Below, piece by piece: positions 1 to 13,274 of a stretch of DNA of 64,000 nucleotides. Location: positions 62,001 through 126,000 of the forward strand of contig NZ_QYYD01000006.1 in assembly GCF_003591005.1 (NCBI RefSeq), given 5' to 3'. Position numbers and translations under genes: made by a program. The number at the start of each line of letters is the position of its first letter. The first letter of the stretch is position 1. The notes beneath the pieces were generated by a model. That model made no database searches, was not told where the DNA came from, and saw only the letters and a program-made list of their open reading frames with translations. The DNA comes from Rhodopseudomonas palustris (GTDB lineage Bacteria; Pseudomonadota; Alphaproteobacteria; Rhizobiales; Xanthobacteraceae).

Positions 1-1023
<1,023 letters not shown>

Positions 1024-1095
1024 TCCGCCATGCCGCGCGATCCGAACCGGCGCATTGATCGATGCGTCTAGAGACATGAAGGGCTTGCCGACCGA

Positions 1096-1917
1096 ATGCT
1101 TGCTGCCGCCGATGCTGCAGATCTCGACACCGGACCGCGGACTGGGAAGTCCGCGACCGAGCGGATGTGCGCGGTCACGCGGCAGGTGCGGCCGACGTCC
1201 GAGCTGATCCGGTTCGTGGTCGCGCCCACCGGCGAGGTGGTGGCGGACCTGAAACGAAAATTGCCGGGCCGTGGGCTGTGGGTCACCGCGACCCGAGCGA
1301 TGGTCGAGCAGGCGGTCCGCCGCCGGGTATTCGCCAAGGGATTCAAGCGCGACGTCAAGGTCTCGCCGACGCTGGCGCAGGATCTCGACCGGCTGCTCGC
1401 GCAGTCGGTCTGCGACGCGCTGGCGATTGCCGCCAAGGCTCGCCAGGTGGTGTCGGGCTTCGGCAAGGTGGAATCCGCGCTGAAGAGCGGCGAAGCGGTC
1501 GCGATGCTGCACGCCGCCGACGGCGCCGCCGATGGAATCCGCAAGCTCGGCGCGGTTTCTCGTCAATTCGACGAGGGGGAGCCCGGTTCGCGGAAATTTC
1601 CCGTCCTCAACGTGCTCACGTCCGAAGAATTGGATTTGGCATTGGGGCGGTCAAATGTGATACATGCTGCCCTGCTTGCGGGCCCGGCCGGACGAACATT
1701 CCTGTCGCGCTGCCAGATTCTGGTCCGATACCGGCTGGCGGATGACGGCGATGCCGATGCGGCCATTGCGGGTGCAGCTCTTGCGGGTATGGATCTTGCG
1801 GGAACGCTGATCAACAGGCCGAAAGACGCTGCTGACCACGCCGCTGACGAACAAGCTGCTGACGAAGTTCGTGCGAACGCGCACGACGTTGAAGGATTGG
1901 GACGACTGAATGGTTGA
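1096..1917 (+). CDS. ylxR: YlxR-family (DUF448) RNA-binding protein with L7Ae-like C-terminal part
   Basis: About 273 residues. Residues ~20-95 match the YlxR/DUF448 fold: [18 protein letters not shown] followed by the LPGRGLWV signature. The next ~90 residues ([29 protein letters not shown]) look like the L7Ae/L30e-type nucleic-acid-binding domain that is joined to YlxR in alphaproteobacteria. The tail is acidic and Ala-rich. The gene lies between nusA and infB and overlaps the infB start by 8 bp, so the two are probably translationally coupled. The ATG at 1096 is used; a purine-rich AAGGG lies upstream. The exact role is unsettled; YlxR of other bacteria has been linked to RNase P and to transcription control. 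Confidence 0.9.
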   Translation: MLAAADAADLDTGPRTGKSATERMCAVTRQVRPTSELIRFVVAPTGEVVADLKRKLPGRGLWVTATRAMVEQAVRRRVFAKGFKRDVKVSPTLAQDLDRLLAQSVCDALAIAAKARQVVSGFGKVESALKSGEAVAMLHAADGAADGIRKLGAVSRQFDEGEPGSRKFPVLNVLTSEELDLALGRSNVIHAALLAGPAGRTFLSRCQILVRYRLADDGDADAAIAGAALAGMDLAGTLINRPKDAADHAADEQAADEVRANAHDVEGLGRLNG

Positions 1918-4570
1918 TACGAAAACTCCTGGCGACAAGACTCTGACGATGCCCACCAAGACCTTGACGCTGAAGCCGCGCGTCGAGCAGGGCGTCGTGC
2001 GCCAGAGCTTCAGCCACGGCCGTAGCAAGCAGGTGGTGGTCGAAAAGCGCGGCAAGCGACGCATCGGCGACGGCTCGCCCGAGCCGGCCGCGCCGGAAGT
2101 CGCCAAGAAGCCCGCTCCCGTCACGCCGACGCCGCAGCCCTCCGCGCCGCGCCAGCAGCCGCGTCCGTCGCCGCAGCAGCAGGCGCGTAGCGGCATGGTT
2201 CTGCGCACCCTGACCGAGGACGAGCGCAGCGCTCGCGCCACCGCGCTGGCCGACGCGCGCGTCCGCGAGGTCGAGGAGCGCAAGCAGGCCGAGATCGAGG
2301 CCGCGCGCCGCGCCGAGCAGGAGAAGATCGACAAGGCCGAGCGCGAGGCTGCCGAAGCCCGCCGCAAGGCCGAGGAAGAGCGTCACCGCCAGGAAGAAGA
2401 AACCAAGCGCAAGGCCGAAACCGAGGCCAAGAAGCGCTTCGGCGACGCCGAGCCAGCCCGCAAGCCGGCCGACGCCCGTCCTGCCGCGACCACCACCAGC
2501 GCCACCGCGCGCCCCGGCACCACGACCGCGCGCACGCCGGCCGCCCCGGGACGTCCGCCCGGCGTTGCCGCCGAGGCCGGCGACGACGACGAGGCGCCGC
2601 GGATGATCCGCCGCCCCGGCGGTCCGGCGCGTCCGGCGCCGCCGCCGAAGCAGCCGGCCGCCAAGCCCGGCGCGTCGAAGCAGCGCGGCCGCCTTACGGT
2701 CGTCACCGCGCTCAATGCCGACGACGTCCGCGAGCGTTCGATCGCTTCGTTCCGCCGCCGCACCCAGCGCCTCAAGGGGCACGCCTCGAACGAGCCGAAA
2801 GAAAAGCTGGTGCGTGAAGTCATCGTCCCCGAAGCCATCTCCATTCAGGAGCTCGCCAACCGCATGTCGGAGCGGGCGGTGGACGTCATCCGCATGCTGA
2901 TGAAGCAAGGCGCGATGCACAAGATCAACGACGTCATCGACGCCGACACCGCGCAGCTGATCGCCGAAGAGCTCGGCCACACCGTCAAGCGCGTCGCCGC
3001 GTCGGACGTTGAGGAAGGCCTGTTCGACGTCGTCGACAATTCCACCGACACCGAGCCGCGTTCGCCGGTGGTGACCGTGATGGGCCACGTCGACCACGGC
3101 AAGACCTCGCTGCTCGACGCGCTGCGCCACGCCAACGTGGTGTCGGGCGAAGCCGGCGGTATCACCCAGCACATCGGTGCGTATCAGGTGACCTCGCCGG
3201 AGACCGGCACCAAGATCACCTTCATCGACACCCCCGGCCACGCCGCGTTCACCGCGATGCGCGCCCGCGGCGCCAAGGTCACCGACATCGTCATCCTGGT
3301 GGTGGCGGCCGACGACGGCGTGATGCCGCAGACCATCGAGGCGATCAATCACGCCAAGGCGGCCGGCGTGCCGATCATCGTGGCGATCAACAAGATCGAC
3401 AAGCCGGACGCGCGTCCCGAGCGGGTCCGCACCGAACTGCTGCAGCACAACGTGCAGGTCGAATCGATGGGCGGCGACGTCGTCGACGTCGAAGTCTCGG
3501 CCAAGAACAAGACCAATCTCGACAAGCTGCTCGAGATGATCGCGCTGCAGGCCGAACTGCTCGACCTCAAGACCAACACCACCCGCCCGGCCGAGGGCAC
3601 CGTGATCGAAGCCAAGCTCGATCGCGGCCGCGGTCCGGTGGCCACCGTGCTGGTCCAGCGCGGCACGCTGAAGGTCGGCGACATCATCGTGGCCGGCGCC
3701 GAGATGGGCCGCGTCCGCGCGCTGATCTCGGATATCGGCGAAACCGTGCAGGAAGCCGGCCCGTCTGTGCCGGTCGAGGTGCTCGGCTTCAACGGTCCGC
3801 CGGAAGCCGGCGATCGTCTCGCGGTGGTCGAGAACGAAGCCCGCGCCCGCGAGGTCACCTCCTATCGCGCCCATCAGAAGCGTGAGAAGGCGGCGTCCGC
3901 GGTCGGCATGCGCGGCTCGCTCGAGCAGATGATGAGCCAGCTCAAGACTTCAGGCCGCAAGGACTTCCCGCTGATCGTCAAGGCGGACGTCCAGGGTTCG
4001 CTCGAAGCCATCCTCGGCTCGCTGGAGAAGCTCGGCACCGACGAAGTCGCCGCGCGCATCCTGCACGCCGGCGTCGGCGGCATCAGCGAAAGCGACGTCA
4101 CGCTGGCCGAAGGTTTCAACGCCGTCATCCTCGGCTTCTCGGTGCGCGCCAACAAGGAGGCCGCTGCGGCCGCCAAGCGCAACGGCATCGAGATCCGCTA
4201 CTACAACATCATCTACGACCTGGTGGATGATATTAAGAAGGCGATGAGCGGCCTGCTCGCGCCGACGCTGCGCGAGACCATGCTGGGCAACGCCCAGATC
4301 CTGGAGATCTTCAACATCTCCAAGGTCGGCAAGGTCGCGGGTTGCCGCGTCACCGACGGCACCGTCGAGCGCGGCGCCAATGTCCGCCTGATCCGCGACA
4401 ACGTCGTGGTGCACGAAGGCAAGCTGTCGACTCTCAAGCGCTTCAAGGACGAAGTGAAGGAAGTCCAGGCCGGCCAGGAATGCGGCATGGCGTTCGAGAA
4501 CTACACCGACATGCGTGCCGGTGACGTGATCGAGTGCTACCGCGTCGAAACCATCCAGCGCTCGCTGTAA
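1910..4570 (+). CDS. infB: Translation initiation factor IF-2
   Basis: 886 residues. IF-2 is the GTPase that delivers initiator tRNA to the 30S subunit. The N-terminal ~300 residues are Pro/Ala-rich and then a charged coiled coil (runs of [18 protein letters not shown] type), the long extension common in alphaproteobacterial IF-2. An IF2-N helical module follows ([20 protein letters not shown]). GTPase motifs are intact: G1 GHVDHGKT near residue 391, G3 DTPGH near 439, G4 NKID near 493. The C-terminal domains that bind fMet-tRNA run to [13 protein letters not shown]. The start codon lies inside the end of ylxR. Confidence 0.98.
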   Translation: MVDTKTPGDKTLTMPTKTLTLKPRVEQGVVRQSFSHGRSKQVVVEKRGKRRIGDGSPEPAAPEVAKKPAPVTPTPQPSAPRQQPRPSPQQQARSGMVLRTLTEDERSARATALADARVREVEERKQAEIEAARRAEQEKIDKAEREAAEARRKAEEERHRQEEETKRKAETEAKKRFGDAEPARKPADARPAATTTSATARPGTTTARTPAAPGRPPGVAAEAGDDDEAPRMIRRPGGPARPAPPPKQPAAKPGASKQRGRLTVVTALNADDVRERSIASFRRRTQRLKGHASNEPKEKLVREVIVPEAISIQELANRMSERAVDVIRMLMKQGAMHKINDVIDADTAQLIAEELGHTVKRVAASDVEEGLFDVVDNSTDTEPRSPVVTVMGHVDHGKTSLLDALRHANVVSGEAGGITQHIGAYQVTSPETGTKITFIDTPGHAAFTAMRARGAKVTDIVILVVAADDGVMPQTIEAINHAKAAGVPIIVAINKIDKPDARPERVRTELLQHNVQVESMGGDVVDVEVSAKNKTNLDKLLEMIALQAELLDLKTNTTRPAEGTVIEAKLDRGRGPVATVLVQRGTLKVGDIIVAGAEMGRVRALISDIGETVQEAGPSVPVEVLGFNGPPEAGDRLAVVENEARAREVTSYRAHQKREKAASAVGMRGSLEQMMSQLKTSGRKDFPLIVKADVQGSLEAILGSLEKLGTDEVAARILHAGVGGISESDVTLAEGFNAVILGFSVRANKEAAAAAKRNGIEIRYYNIIYDLVDDIKKAMSGLLAPTLRETMLGNAQILEIFNISKVGKVAGCRVTDGTVERGANVRLIRDNVVVHEGKLSTLKRFKDEVKEVQAGQECGMAFENYTDMRAGDVIECYRVETIQRSL

Positions 4571-4610
4571 GTCCGATTCTTACAGCCGAGACGCTCGATT
4601 GAACTGAGAC

Positions 4611-4722
4611 GTCATGGCCGGGCTGAAGCGCGAAGCGCGTCTTCGCGATTAGAGCCCGGCCATCCACGTCTTGCTTTGCCCCATCGAAGACGTGGATGCC
4701 CGCGACAAGCGCGGGCATGACG
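4611..4722. repeat. Palindromic intergenic repeat, family A (copy A1)
   Basis: Inverted-repeat element in the infB-rbfA gap. It opens with GTCATGGCCGGGCT and closes with GCGGGCATGAC; inner arms are CCGGCCATCCACGTCTT and AAGACGTGGATGCC. Related copies in this window are at 13275-13362, 18221-18309, 47359-47530 and a half copy at 55728-55763. It lies inside an operon, so it may act as an RNA processing or stability element rather than as a terminator. Confidence 0.85.
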
Positions 4723-4741
4723 ATAGTTTTGAGAGAGCATC

Positions 4742-5155
4742 ATGCCTCGCCATCAGCAGAAAAATTCCCCGTCCGGCGGGTCGACGCGGTCGTTGCGTGT
4801 CGGCGAACTGGTGCGCCATGCCGCGGCCGAGATTTTCAGCCAGGGTGGCGTGCATGATCCGGTGCTGGAGACGCATCTGATTACGGTGCCGGAAGTCCGG
4901 ATGTCGCCGGATCTGAAGCTCGCGACGATCTACGTGATGCCGCTCGGCGGCCGCGACGAGAAGCTGGTGCTGGACGCGCTCGAGCACCACAAGAAATTTC
5001 TGCGCGGCGAGATCGCCCGGCGCGTGAGCCTGAAATACGCCCCCGATATCCGCTTCCGCATCGACGAACGTTTCGCCGAGGCCGAGCGGATCGACAAACT
5101 TCTGCGCACACCCGCGGTGCAGAAAGACCTCGAACCCGATCCGGACCAGGACTGA
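4742..5155 (+). CDS. rbfA: Ribosome-binding factor A
   Basis: 137 residues, usual for RbfA. It binds the 30S subunit late in maturation and assists 16S rRNA 5'-end processing, mainly in the cold. The KH-like fold is recognisable from [17 protein letters not shown] through the conserved block [20 protein letters not shown] to [20 protein letters not shown]. The stop shares its A with the truB start (TGATG), so the genes are coupled. It sits between infB and truB as in many proteobacteria. A repeat element separates it from infB, so a separate internal promoter is possible; none was identified. Confidence 0.96.
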   Translation: MPRHQQKNSPSGGSTRSLRVGELVRHAAAEIFSQGGVHDPVLETHLITVPEVRMSPDLKLATIYVMPLGGRDEKLVLDALEHHKKFLRGEIARRVSLKYAPDIRFRIDERFAEAERIDKLLRTPAVQKDLEPDPDQD

Positions 5156-6258
5156 TGACCGTAACCACCTCCGCCGCGGCGCTCGCTCCGCATGACCTGC
5201 AGCACGGCACCGAACCCGCGCTGAGCGCCGCCGAGGCCCGCAAGCCGCGCGACAACAATGATCCGCGCAACCAGGCGCGCGGCAAGGACGGCAACAAGCA
5301 GCCGCGCCGCGACAAGCGCGACGTCCACGGCTGGGTGGTGCTCGACAAGCCGGTCGGCATGACCTCGACCCACGCGGTCGCGGTGGTGAAACGGCTGTTC
5401 TCGGCCAAGCGCGCCGGTCATGCCGGCACGCTCGACCCGCTCGCCTCCGGCGGGCTGCCGATCGCGATGGGCGAGGCCACCAAGACGGTGCCGTTCGTAA
5501 TGGACGGCCGCAAGCGCTATCGCTTCACCGTGGCCTGGGGCGAAGAACGCGACACCGACGATACCGAAGGCCGCGCCGTCGCCACCAGCGCCGAGCGGCC
5601 GACCGCAGAAGCCGTGATGGCGCTGCTGCCGCGCTTCACCGGGGTGATCGAGCAGATCCCGCCGCAATATTCGGCGGTCAAGATCCAGGGCGAGCGCGCC
5701 TACGATCTGGCGCGCGACGGCGAAGTCGTGCAGCTGGCCCCGCGGCCCGTCGAGATTCACGAATTAACCCTGGTGGATCATCAGGATAGCGGCCATTCGG
5801 TGTTCGAGGCCGAATGCGGCAAGGGAACCTATGTGCGGGCGCTGGCGCGCGACATGGGCCGGCTGCTCGACTGCTACGGCCATATCTGCGCGCTGCGCCG
5901 GACGCTGTGCGGCCCGTTCGACGAGGCCGACATGATTCCGCTGGAACAGTTGCAGGCTTTGTGCGATAGAGCGGCGTCCGGCGAGGGTAGCCTCGCCGAC
6001 GCGCTTTTGCCCGTTGAGACCGCGCTGGACGACATCCCGGCACTGGCCGTCACACGGGCTGATGCGGCAAGGCTCCACCGGGGCCAGGCCGTTTTTTTGC
6101 GCGGACGGGATGCGCCCAATTGCAGCGGCACAGTCTATGTCACGGTGGCAGGCCGGCTTCTGGCCCTCGCCGAGCTCGGCAACGGCGAACTCATCCCCAA
6201 GCGTGTGTTCAACCTCTCGGGACTGACCGCCAGTCCCGTCGCCAAAGAAAGTAATTGA
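5155..6258 (+). CDS. truB: tRNA pseudouridine(55) synthase TruB
   Basis: 367 residues. TruB makes pseudouridine 55 in the T-loop of tRNAs. The first ~55 residues are a charged extension before the conserved start of the domain ([19 protein letters not shown]). The catalytic block [18 protein letters not shown] contains the active Asp. Downstream [15 protein letters not shown] and the C-terminal PUA-like part ([17 protein letters not shown]) are as expected. It overlaps the rbfA stop by one base and ends 2 bp before the rpsO start codon. Confidence 0.97.
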   Translation: MTVTTSAAALAPHDLQHGTEPALSAAEARKPRDNNDPRNQARGKDGNKQPRRDKRDVHGWVVLDKPVGMTSTHAVAVVKRLFSAKRAGHAGTLDPLASGGLPIAMGEATKTVPFVMDGRKRYRFTVAWGEERDTDDTEGRAVATSAERPTAEAVMALLPRFTGVIEQIPPQYSAVKIQGERAYDLARDGEVVQLAPRPVEIHELTLVDHQDSGHSVFEAECGKGTYVRALARDMGRLLDCYGHICALRRTLCGPFDEADMIPLEQLQALCDRAASGEGSLADALLPVETALDDIPALAVTRADAARLHRGQAVFLRGRDAPNCSGTVYVTVAGRLLALAELGNGELIPKRVFNLSGLTASPVAKESN

Positions 6259-6260
6259 CG

Positions 6261-6530
6261 ATGTCGATTGCCGCAGACCGCAAAGCGGAAGTCATCAAGA
6301 CCAATGCCGTCAAGGCCGGTGATACCGGTTCGCCCGAGGTCCAGATCGCGATCCTGTCGGAACGCATCGCCAACCTCACCGCGCATTTCAAGACCCACAC
6401 CAAGGACAACCACTCGCGTCGCGGGCTGTTGAAGCTGGTGTCGACGCGCCGTTCGCTTCTCGACTACGTCAAGAAGAAGGACGAGGCGCGCTACAAGGCG
6501 CTGCTCGAAAAGCACGGCATCCGTCGCTGA
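6261..6530 (+). CDS. rpsO: 30S ribosomal protein S15
   Basis: 89 residues, exactly the usual S15 length, with the signature [30 protein letters not shown]15 is a primary binder of 16S rRNA. The ATG at 6261 is preferred over an in-frame TTG two codons upstream because it gives the standard N-terminus [12 protein letters not shown]. The short gap after truB shows it is part of the same transcript. A terminator-like hairpin at 6601-6633 and a long hairpin at 6751-6821 separate it from pnp, the layout known from the E. coli rpsO-pnp region. Confidence 0.98.
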   Translation: MSIAADRKAEVIKTNAVKAGDTGSPEVQIAILSERIANLTAHFKTHTKDNHSRRGLLKLVSTRRSLLDYVKKKDEARYKALLEKHGIRR

Positions 6531-6600
6531 TCGATCGCGTCCGCCGGCTGCGGCCTGGACGCGGTGCGCCGCTTCCAATTCGCCGCGCCGGCCGAACGAC

Positions 6601-6633
6601 CACACGGGTGTGAACGAATTCGCCCGTGTGTTT
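6601..6633 (+). terminator. Terminator-like hairpin between rpsO and pnp
   Basis: CACACGGGTG and CGCCCGTGTG form a 10-bp stem with one G-U pair around a 10-nt loop, followed by TTT. The T-run is short, so partial termination (attenuation) between rpsO and pnp is more likely than full termination. Confidence 0.55.
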
Positions 6634-6750
6634 CGCTCAGCCGCATCCGGTGGCTGGGCCGTCAACGGGCCCAAGGCCCGCTCCGCGAGGTCGGCGACCA
6701 AGGGTGGTCGCGATCCCGCACCCGGGAGGACCGAGCGCCATTCCCACCTT

Positions 6751-6821
6751 AAGACCATGGCAGGATCGCCGGACGCTGTGCAGGCTTCGCCGCCAGCGTC
6801 CCGCCATCTTGGCATGGTCTT
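6751..6821 (+). promoter_or_regulatory. Long hairpin in the pnp leader (candidate RNase III / PNPase autoregulation site)
   Basis: Outer arms AAGACCATGGCAGGAT (6751-6766) and ATCTTGGCATGGTCTT (6806-6821) pair with one mismatch and one G-U. After a 4x4 internal loop, GGACGCTG (6771-6778) pairs perfectly with CAGCGTCC (6794-6801). A small GGC-TTC-GCC helix caps the structure. It ends 50 nt before the pnp ATG. In E. coli the pnp leader forms a long stem cut by RNase III, after which PNPase represses its own mRNA; location and shape suggest the same logic here. Function is inferred. Confidence 0.6.
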
Positions 6822-6871
6822 TTGGTATCTGGCGTCCGGTCGTCTCGGCATCCGTATGAAAGAAGGATCCG

Positions 6872-9028
<2,157 letters not shown>

Positions 9029-9066
9029 GCTGCCGCCCGCACGGGCATTCGGCTCAATCATCGATC

Positions 9067-9095
9067 AGGGGCGGCCGCATCGGCCGCCCCTTTTT
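9067..9095 (+). terminator. Intrinsic terminator after pnp
   Basis: AGGGGCGGCC and GGCCGCCCCT form a GC-rich stem around a short loop, directly followed by TTTT. It closes the nusA-pnp operon. Confidence 0.9.
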
Positions 9096-9235
9096 GATGC
9101 AGCAACCGCTGGTTCGTGTCCCGGCAGCCACGCCAACTGCCCGTTGATCTGCACGGCTTGGTGAACGGGGCAGTCAGGCCTTGCGACGCATATGCCGCAC
9201 CCTGATACTCTCGGCATCCTCGAGAGACCGTCCTG

Positions 9236-10252
9236 ATGCGCCGTTGGATTGGACAGCTCGCCGCGATCGTCCTGATACTCGCGCCGAACGGCGCATTGGC
9301 GCAGCGGGCTGTGCTGGTCGGCGAGAATGACGCGATCGTCAACACCGATCGCGACTACACATCCGGCTTCCGGCTCTCCATCGTGTTCGACGATTTCAAC
9401 CGCGACCTGCTCGCCGGTCAGATGTTCGGCGCGGTGCGTCCGGCCCTGCTGACGTTCGGCGCGCCGGGCGGCGCCGTACGACAGCAGTTCGAATGGATCG
9501 CGCTGGCACAGAACATCTACACCCCGGACCGCGACACCCGCGGCACCTATGTGCCGGGCGTCGACCGCCCGTTCGGTGGCTGGCTCTACACCGGCTTCAG
9601 CATCGCGCAGGAAACGGCGCGCAGGCAGCTCGATTCGTTCGAGCTGCAGGTCGGTGCGGTCGGCGGCAACGCGTCGCTGGGCCAGGCGGTGCAGTCGAGC
9701 TTTCACCGCATGCTCGGTCAGTCGACGCCGGTGATCAACGGCTACGAACTACGCAACGAGCCGGGCATCGCAGTGTCGTGGGAGCGGCGCTGGAAGTTCG
9801 CGACCGATTTCGGCCAGGGTTTCGGCGCCGACATCATTCCGTCGCTCGGCTTCACCGGCGGCAATGTCTTCACCTATGGCGAGGCCGGCGCGATCGTCCG
9901 CGTCGGCCGCGCGCTGTCGACCAACTGGGGCCCGACGCTGGTTCGCCCCGGTGTGTCCGGCGCCAACTTCGTCAGTCCCGATCCGGCCGCACCGTTCTGG
10001 GGCTTCTCGTTGTTCGGCGGCGTCCAGGCGCGCGGGGTCGCGCGCAACATCTTCCTCGACGGCAGCACCTTCGCCGATAGCCCGCACGTCACGCGCGAGT
10101 CGTTCGTGTACGACCTCGTGGCAGGCGCGGAAGTGTTCAACCAGGCCGGCTTCCTCGCCTCACTGACCTGGATCCACCGCTCGCGCGAATACACCACACA
10201 GACGCGGGCCTATTCCGACTACGGCTCGGTCACGCTGGCCTATCATTTCTGA
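9236..10252 (+). CDS. LpxR-like lipid A deacylase (DUF2219), outer-membrane beta-barrel
   Basis: 338 residues with a signal peptide (cleavage after ALA, about residue 22) and a C-terminal aromatic residue (LAYHF) typical of outer-membrane barrels. Residues N31-D32 (GENDAIVNTDRDYTSG), T42, Q153 and H157 (AVQSSFHRMLG) match the Asn-Asp, Thr and Gln-x3-His positions known in Salmonella LpxR, which removes the 3'-acyloxyacyl chain of lipid A. The mature barrel would face the outer leaflet. It is a single gene after the pnp terminator. The family assignment is strong; the actual lipid substrate here is inferred. Confidence 0.8.
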   Translation: MRRWIGQLAAIVLILAPNGALAQRAVLVGENDAIVNTDRDYTSGFRLSIVFDDFNRDLLAGQMFGAVRPALLTFGAPGGAVRQQFEWIALAQNIYTPDRDTRGTYVPGVDRPFGGWLYTGFSIAQETARRQLDSFELQVGAVGGNASLGQAVQSSFHRMLGQSTPVINGYELRNEPGIAVSWERRWKFATDFGQGFGADIIPSLGFTGGNVFTYGEAGAIVRVGRALSTNWGPTLVRPGVSGANFVSPDPAAPFWGFSLFGGVQARGVARNIFLDGSTFADSPHVTRESFVYDLVAGAEVFNQAGFLASLTWIHRSREYTTQTRAYSDYGSVTLAYHF

Positions 10253-10374
10253 AGGCCTATTGGAAACTCGACCGCTTGACCGGCTGCGCTACTCCGTCGC
10301 GGCACACGGGCCCTAATTGACGAAACTGTGCATGAAACTGCGCGTAGTTCGTTCGGCCAGCAAACGGAGGAAAC

Positions 10375-11106
10375 ATGCCAGCCCTGTCTCGACGCCATCT
10401 GATGATGGCCGCTACCGGATTCGTTGCCGCCGCGGCCATGCCGCGCTACGCGTTCGCGCAAGCAGCGGCCGCGGCCGCTGGCCCTTTCCAGCTGCCGCCG
10501 CTGCCTTATCCGGCCGCCGCGCTCGAGCCGCATATCGATGCCAGGACGATGGAAACCCATCACGGCAAGCATCACCAGGCCTTCATCACCAATCTCAACA
10601 CTTTCGCCAAGGACAATCCCAAGCTGGCCGAGATGCCCGTCCCTGACGTGCTGGCCAAGCTTGGCGACTTGCCTGACACGATTCGCACCGCCGTACGCAA
10701 CAATCTCGGCGGTCACGCCAATCACACGATGTTCTGGGAAATCATGGGGCCGAACGGCGGCAAGCCGTCGGGAGAGGTTCTGGCCGCGATCGATCGCGAT
10801 CTCGGCGGCATGGACAAGCTGCAGACCGACTTCAATGCCGCCGGTGGCCGTCAATTCGGATCGGGCTGGGTGTTCGTCACCGTCGCTCAGGACGGCAAGC
10901 TCGCGATCGAGACCAGACCGAACCAGGACAGCCCGCTGATGGACGGCAAGCGCGTTTTGCTCGGCAACGACGTGTGGGAGCACGCTTACTACCTGGCCTA
11001 TCAGAACCGCCGCGCCGATTATCTCAAGGCGTGGTGGAATACGGTGAACTGGAGCAAGGTCGGCGAACGCTACGCCGCCGCCAAGGCCGGCACGCTCGGC
11101 GTCTGA
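10375..11106 (+). CDS. sodA: Superoxide dismutase, Mn type, with Tat signal peptide
   Basis: 243 residues. The N-terminus LSRRHLMMAATGF followed by an Ala-rich stretch to AFAQA is a twin-arginine signal, so the enzyme is probably exported folded. Metal ligands are H62, H117, D199 and H203 (THHGKHH, ANHTMFW, NDVWEHAYY). Gly113 and Gln184 (NQDSPLM) are the residues that favour manganese over iron in this fold. It detoxifies superoxide, presumably in the periplasm. A purine-rich site (CGGAGGAAAC) lies just before the ATG. A Tat-exported SOD is less common than a cytoplasmic one; a cambialistic metal preference cannot be excluded. Confidence 0.92.
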   Translation: MPALSRRHLMMAATGFVAAAAMPRYAFAQAAAAAAGPFQLPPLPYPAAALEPHIDARTMETHHGKHHQAFITNLNTFAKDNPKLAEMPVPDVLAKLGDLPDTIRTAVRNNLGGHANHTMFWEIMGPNGGKPSGEVLAAIDRDLGGMDKLQTDFNAAGGRQFGSGWVFVTVAQDGKLAIETRPNQDSPLMDGKRVLLGNDVWEHAYYLAYQNRRADYLKAWWNTVNWSKVGERYAAAKAGTLGV

Positions 11107-11121
11107 CACGCGACTGAGCGT

Positions 11122-11207
11122 CGTCATTGCGAGCAGCGAAGCGACGAAGCAATCCAGAAAGCTCCGGTTTGCGTCCTGTGGATTGCTTCGCTGCGCTCGC
11201 AATGACG
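11122..11207. repeat. Palindromic intergenic repeat, family B (copy B1)
   Basis: Element bounded by CGTCATTGCGAGCAGCGAAG and CTGCGCTCGCAATGACG, with inner arms GAAGCAATCCAGAAAG and GTGGATTGCTTCG. Other copies are at 13462-13578, 28759-28844, 46111-46189, 47414-47483 and 55605-55687. It lies between two genes in the same direction. Confidence 0.88.
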
Positions 11208-11485
11208 AACGCCGCTGCTGATCTCTGCACTCGTCTTCAACCAGTCGCGCTCGCCACACGCAATCTTCACGCATCGCGTTGCTCCAGCTGCGGTTGCAGA
11301 TTGCACTAAATACACGGCTGTTTCTTGCACGCGCCTGGTGCGCAAAACGAGTGTCGTCGCGAGGGTTGGGATTAGCGAACAATTAGATCGAATATACCAC
11401 TATGCGAATAGCCCCGTAGAATTCCGATCAAATAAGCCGGCTTCGGGACGCACCCAGATGCTTATCCCGAGCAGAGGCACTTCAG
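11208..11485. other. AT-richer non-coding region upstream of the chemoreceptor gene
   Basis: Clearly less GC-rich than its surroundings, especially 11360-11440. No convincing small gene or RNA was seen. It probably carries the promoter of the chemoreceptor gene; no sigma-factor box stands out clearly enough to place. Confidence 0.45.
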
Positions 11486-13168
11486 ATGTTTTCATTTCGG
11501 CGCAGCACGGCCGGCTTGTCGTCGTCGGCGATTCTCGAGGCGATCAATCGTTCGCAAGCGATGATCGAGTTCGATCTCGATGGCAATGTCATCACCGCCA
11601 ACGACAACTTCCTCAATGTGCTTGGCTACAACCTCGATGAGATCAAGGGGAAGCATCACAGCCTGTTCGTCGATCCGGCCCAGAGCAGGAGCGCCGGCTA
11701 TGCGGAGTTCTGGGCCGATCTGAAAGCCGGACGATTCCGGGCGGGTGAATTCAAACGCATGGCCAAGGGCGGAGGCGAGGTCTGGATCCAGGCGTCGTAT
11801 AACCCGGTGCTCGACAAGGACGGCAAGACGCTCGGCGTCGTCAAGTTCGCCGCCAACATCACCGACGCCAAGCTGCGCAGCCTCGCCGACGCCGGCAAGC
11901 TCCAGGCGATCGGCCGCGCTCAGGCGGTGATCGAGTTCGCCATGGACGGCACCATCCTCGACGCCAACCAGAACTTCCTCGACGCGCTGGGCTACACGCT
12001 TGGCGAGATCAAGGGCAAGCACCATAGCCTGTTCGTCGAGCCCGCGGATCGCGACAGCACGGCCTATCGCGAGTTCTGGGCCACGCTGAACCGCGGCGAT
12101 TATCTGGCGGCCGAATACAAGCGGATCGGCAAAGGCGGCCGCGAGGTGTGGATCCTCGCCTCCTACAATCCGATCCTCGACGACAACGGCAAGCCGGTCC
12201 GGGTGGTGAAGTTCGCCACCGACGTCACGCAGCAGAAGCTCGCCACTGCGGATCTGGCCGGTCAGATCGCCGCGATCGGCAAGTCGCAGGCGGTGATCGA
12301 GTTCGGCATGGACGGCACCATCCTCAGCGCCAACGACAATTTCCTGCACACGCTCGGCTACGGGCTGAACGAGATCAAGGGTCGTGATCACAGCATGTTC
12401 GTCGATCCGCACGAGCGCGACGGCGCCGAGTATAGGACGTTCTGGGATGCGCTGCGGCGCGGCGAATACCAGGCGGCCGAATACAAGCGGATCGGCAAGG
12501 GTGGCAAGGAGGTTTGGATCCAGGCGTCCTACAATCCGATCCTCGACCTCAACGGCCGCCCCTTCAAGGTGGTGAAATACGCCACCGACGTCACCCGGCA
12601 GGTGCTGATCCGGATGGGCAATGAGCGTGTTCGCGCCATGATGGATTCGGTTGCGGCCGGTGCCGAGGAGCTCAACGCTTCGGTGCGGGAGATCTCCGAA
12701 GCGATGACGAAGTCACGGCAGACCGCCGCCAGCGCGGTCGGCGAAGTCGACGCCGCCGACGGCCAGGCCAACCGCCTCAACGACGCCGCGCAGGCGATGA
12801 GCGGCATCGTCGAACTGATCGGCCACATCACCGGGCAGATCAATCTGCTGGCGCTCAACGCGACCATCGAATCGGCGCGTGCCGGCGAGGCGGGGCGCGG
12901 GTTTGCGGTGGTGGCGGCCGAGGTGAAGAACCTCGCCAATCAGGCCAAGCAGGCGACCGACAAGATCGGCGCCGAGATCGAGAACCTCAACAATATCTCG
13001 GGCGACGTCGTCACCGCGCTCGGCAAAATCAAGACCGCGATCCAGAACGTCAGCGAATACGTCACCTCGACCGCCGCAGCCGTCGAGGAGCAGAGCACGG
13101 TCACCGGTGAAATGTCGCACAGCATGCAACGCGCCGCCAACGAAGCCGCCTCCATCGCGGGGCGCTGA
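11486..13168 (+). CDS. Soluble methyl-accepting chemotaxis protein with three PAS domains
   Basis: 560 residues, no membrane segment and no signal peptide. Three PAS domains repeat with a period of 120 residues (starting near 21, 141 and 261); each contains GxIxxANxNFL, EIKGxxHSxFV, EFWxxLxxG and EVWIxASYNPxLD. A chemoreceptor signalling domain follows (from ~380), with the tip [21 protein letters not shown] that binds CheA and CheW. It ends at SIAGR without a CheR-binding pentapeptide. The plan resembles BdlA/Aer-type cytoplasmic receptors that sense redox, oxygen or energy state through PAS cofactors. Ligand or cofactor is unknown. The three PAS copies are close paralogues, implying internal duplication. 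Confidence 0.92.
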   Translation: MFSFRRSTAGLSSSAILEAINRSQAMIEFDLDGNVITANDNFLNVLGYNLDEIKGKHHSLFVDPAQSRSAGYAEFWADLKAGRFRAGEFKRMAKGGGEVWIQASYNPVLDKDGKTLGVVKFAANITDAKLRSLADAGKLQAIGRAQAVIEFAMDGTILDANQNFLDALGYTLGEIKGKHHSLFVEPADRDSTAYREFWATLNRGDYLAAEYKRIGKGGREVWILASYNPILDDNGKPVRVVKFATDVTQQKLATADLAGQIAAIGKSQAVIEFGMDGTILSANDNFLHTLGYGLNEIKGRDHSMFVDPHERDGAEYRTFWDALRRGEYQAAEYKRIGKGGKEVWIQASYNPILDLNGRPFKVVKYATDVTRQVLIRMGNERVRAMMDSVAAGAEELNASVREISEAMTKSRQTAASAVGEVDAADGQANRLNDAAQAMSGIVELIGHITGQINLLALNATIESARAGEAGRGFAVVAAEVKNLANQAKQATDKIGAEIENLNNISGDVVTALGKIKTAIQNVSEYVTSTAAAVEEQSTVTGEMSHSMQRAANEAASIAGR

Positions 13169-13205
13169 GCAACCTCGCCGTTAAGTAGCCGACCTCTCCG
13201 CGAGT

Positions 13206-13242
13206 CATTCCGGGGCGCTCGCAAAGCGAGCGAACCCGGAAT
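13206..13242. repeat. Short palindrome, family E
   Basis: ATTCCGGGGCGCTCGC / GCGAGCGAACCCGGAAT with an AAA loop. Single copy in this window, directly upstream of an A-family element. Together with A2 and B2 it fills the 519-bp convergent gap between the chemoreceptor and oxyR genes, where no gene was found. Confidence 0.7.
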
Positions 13243-13274
13243 CTCGACGGCTACGTTGGCACACCCCGAATTCC

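Noticed and set aside
1811-3874. Long open frame on the minus strand opposite infB (about 690 codons)
   Set aside because: Low-complexity His/Arg/Gly/Asp-rich translation with no recognisable domain. Such frames are a by-product of high GC in the third codon position of infB.
6564-6752. Small plus-strand open frames in the rpsO-pnp gap
   Set aside because: They cross the terminator-like hairpin, lack ribosome-binding sites and have shadow composition; the region is better explained as leader RNA.
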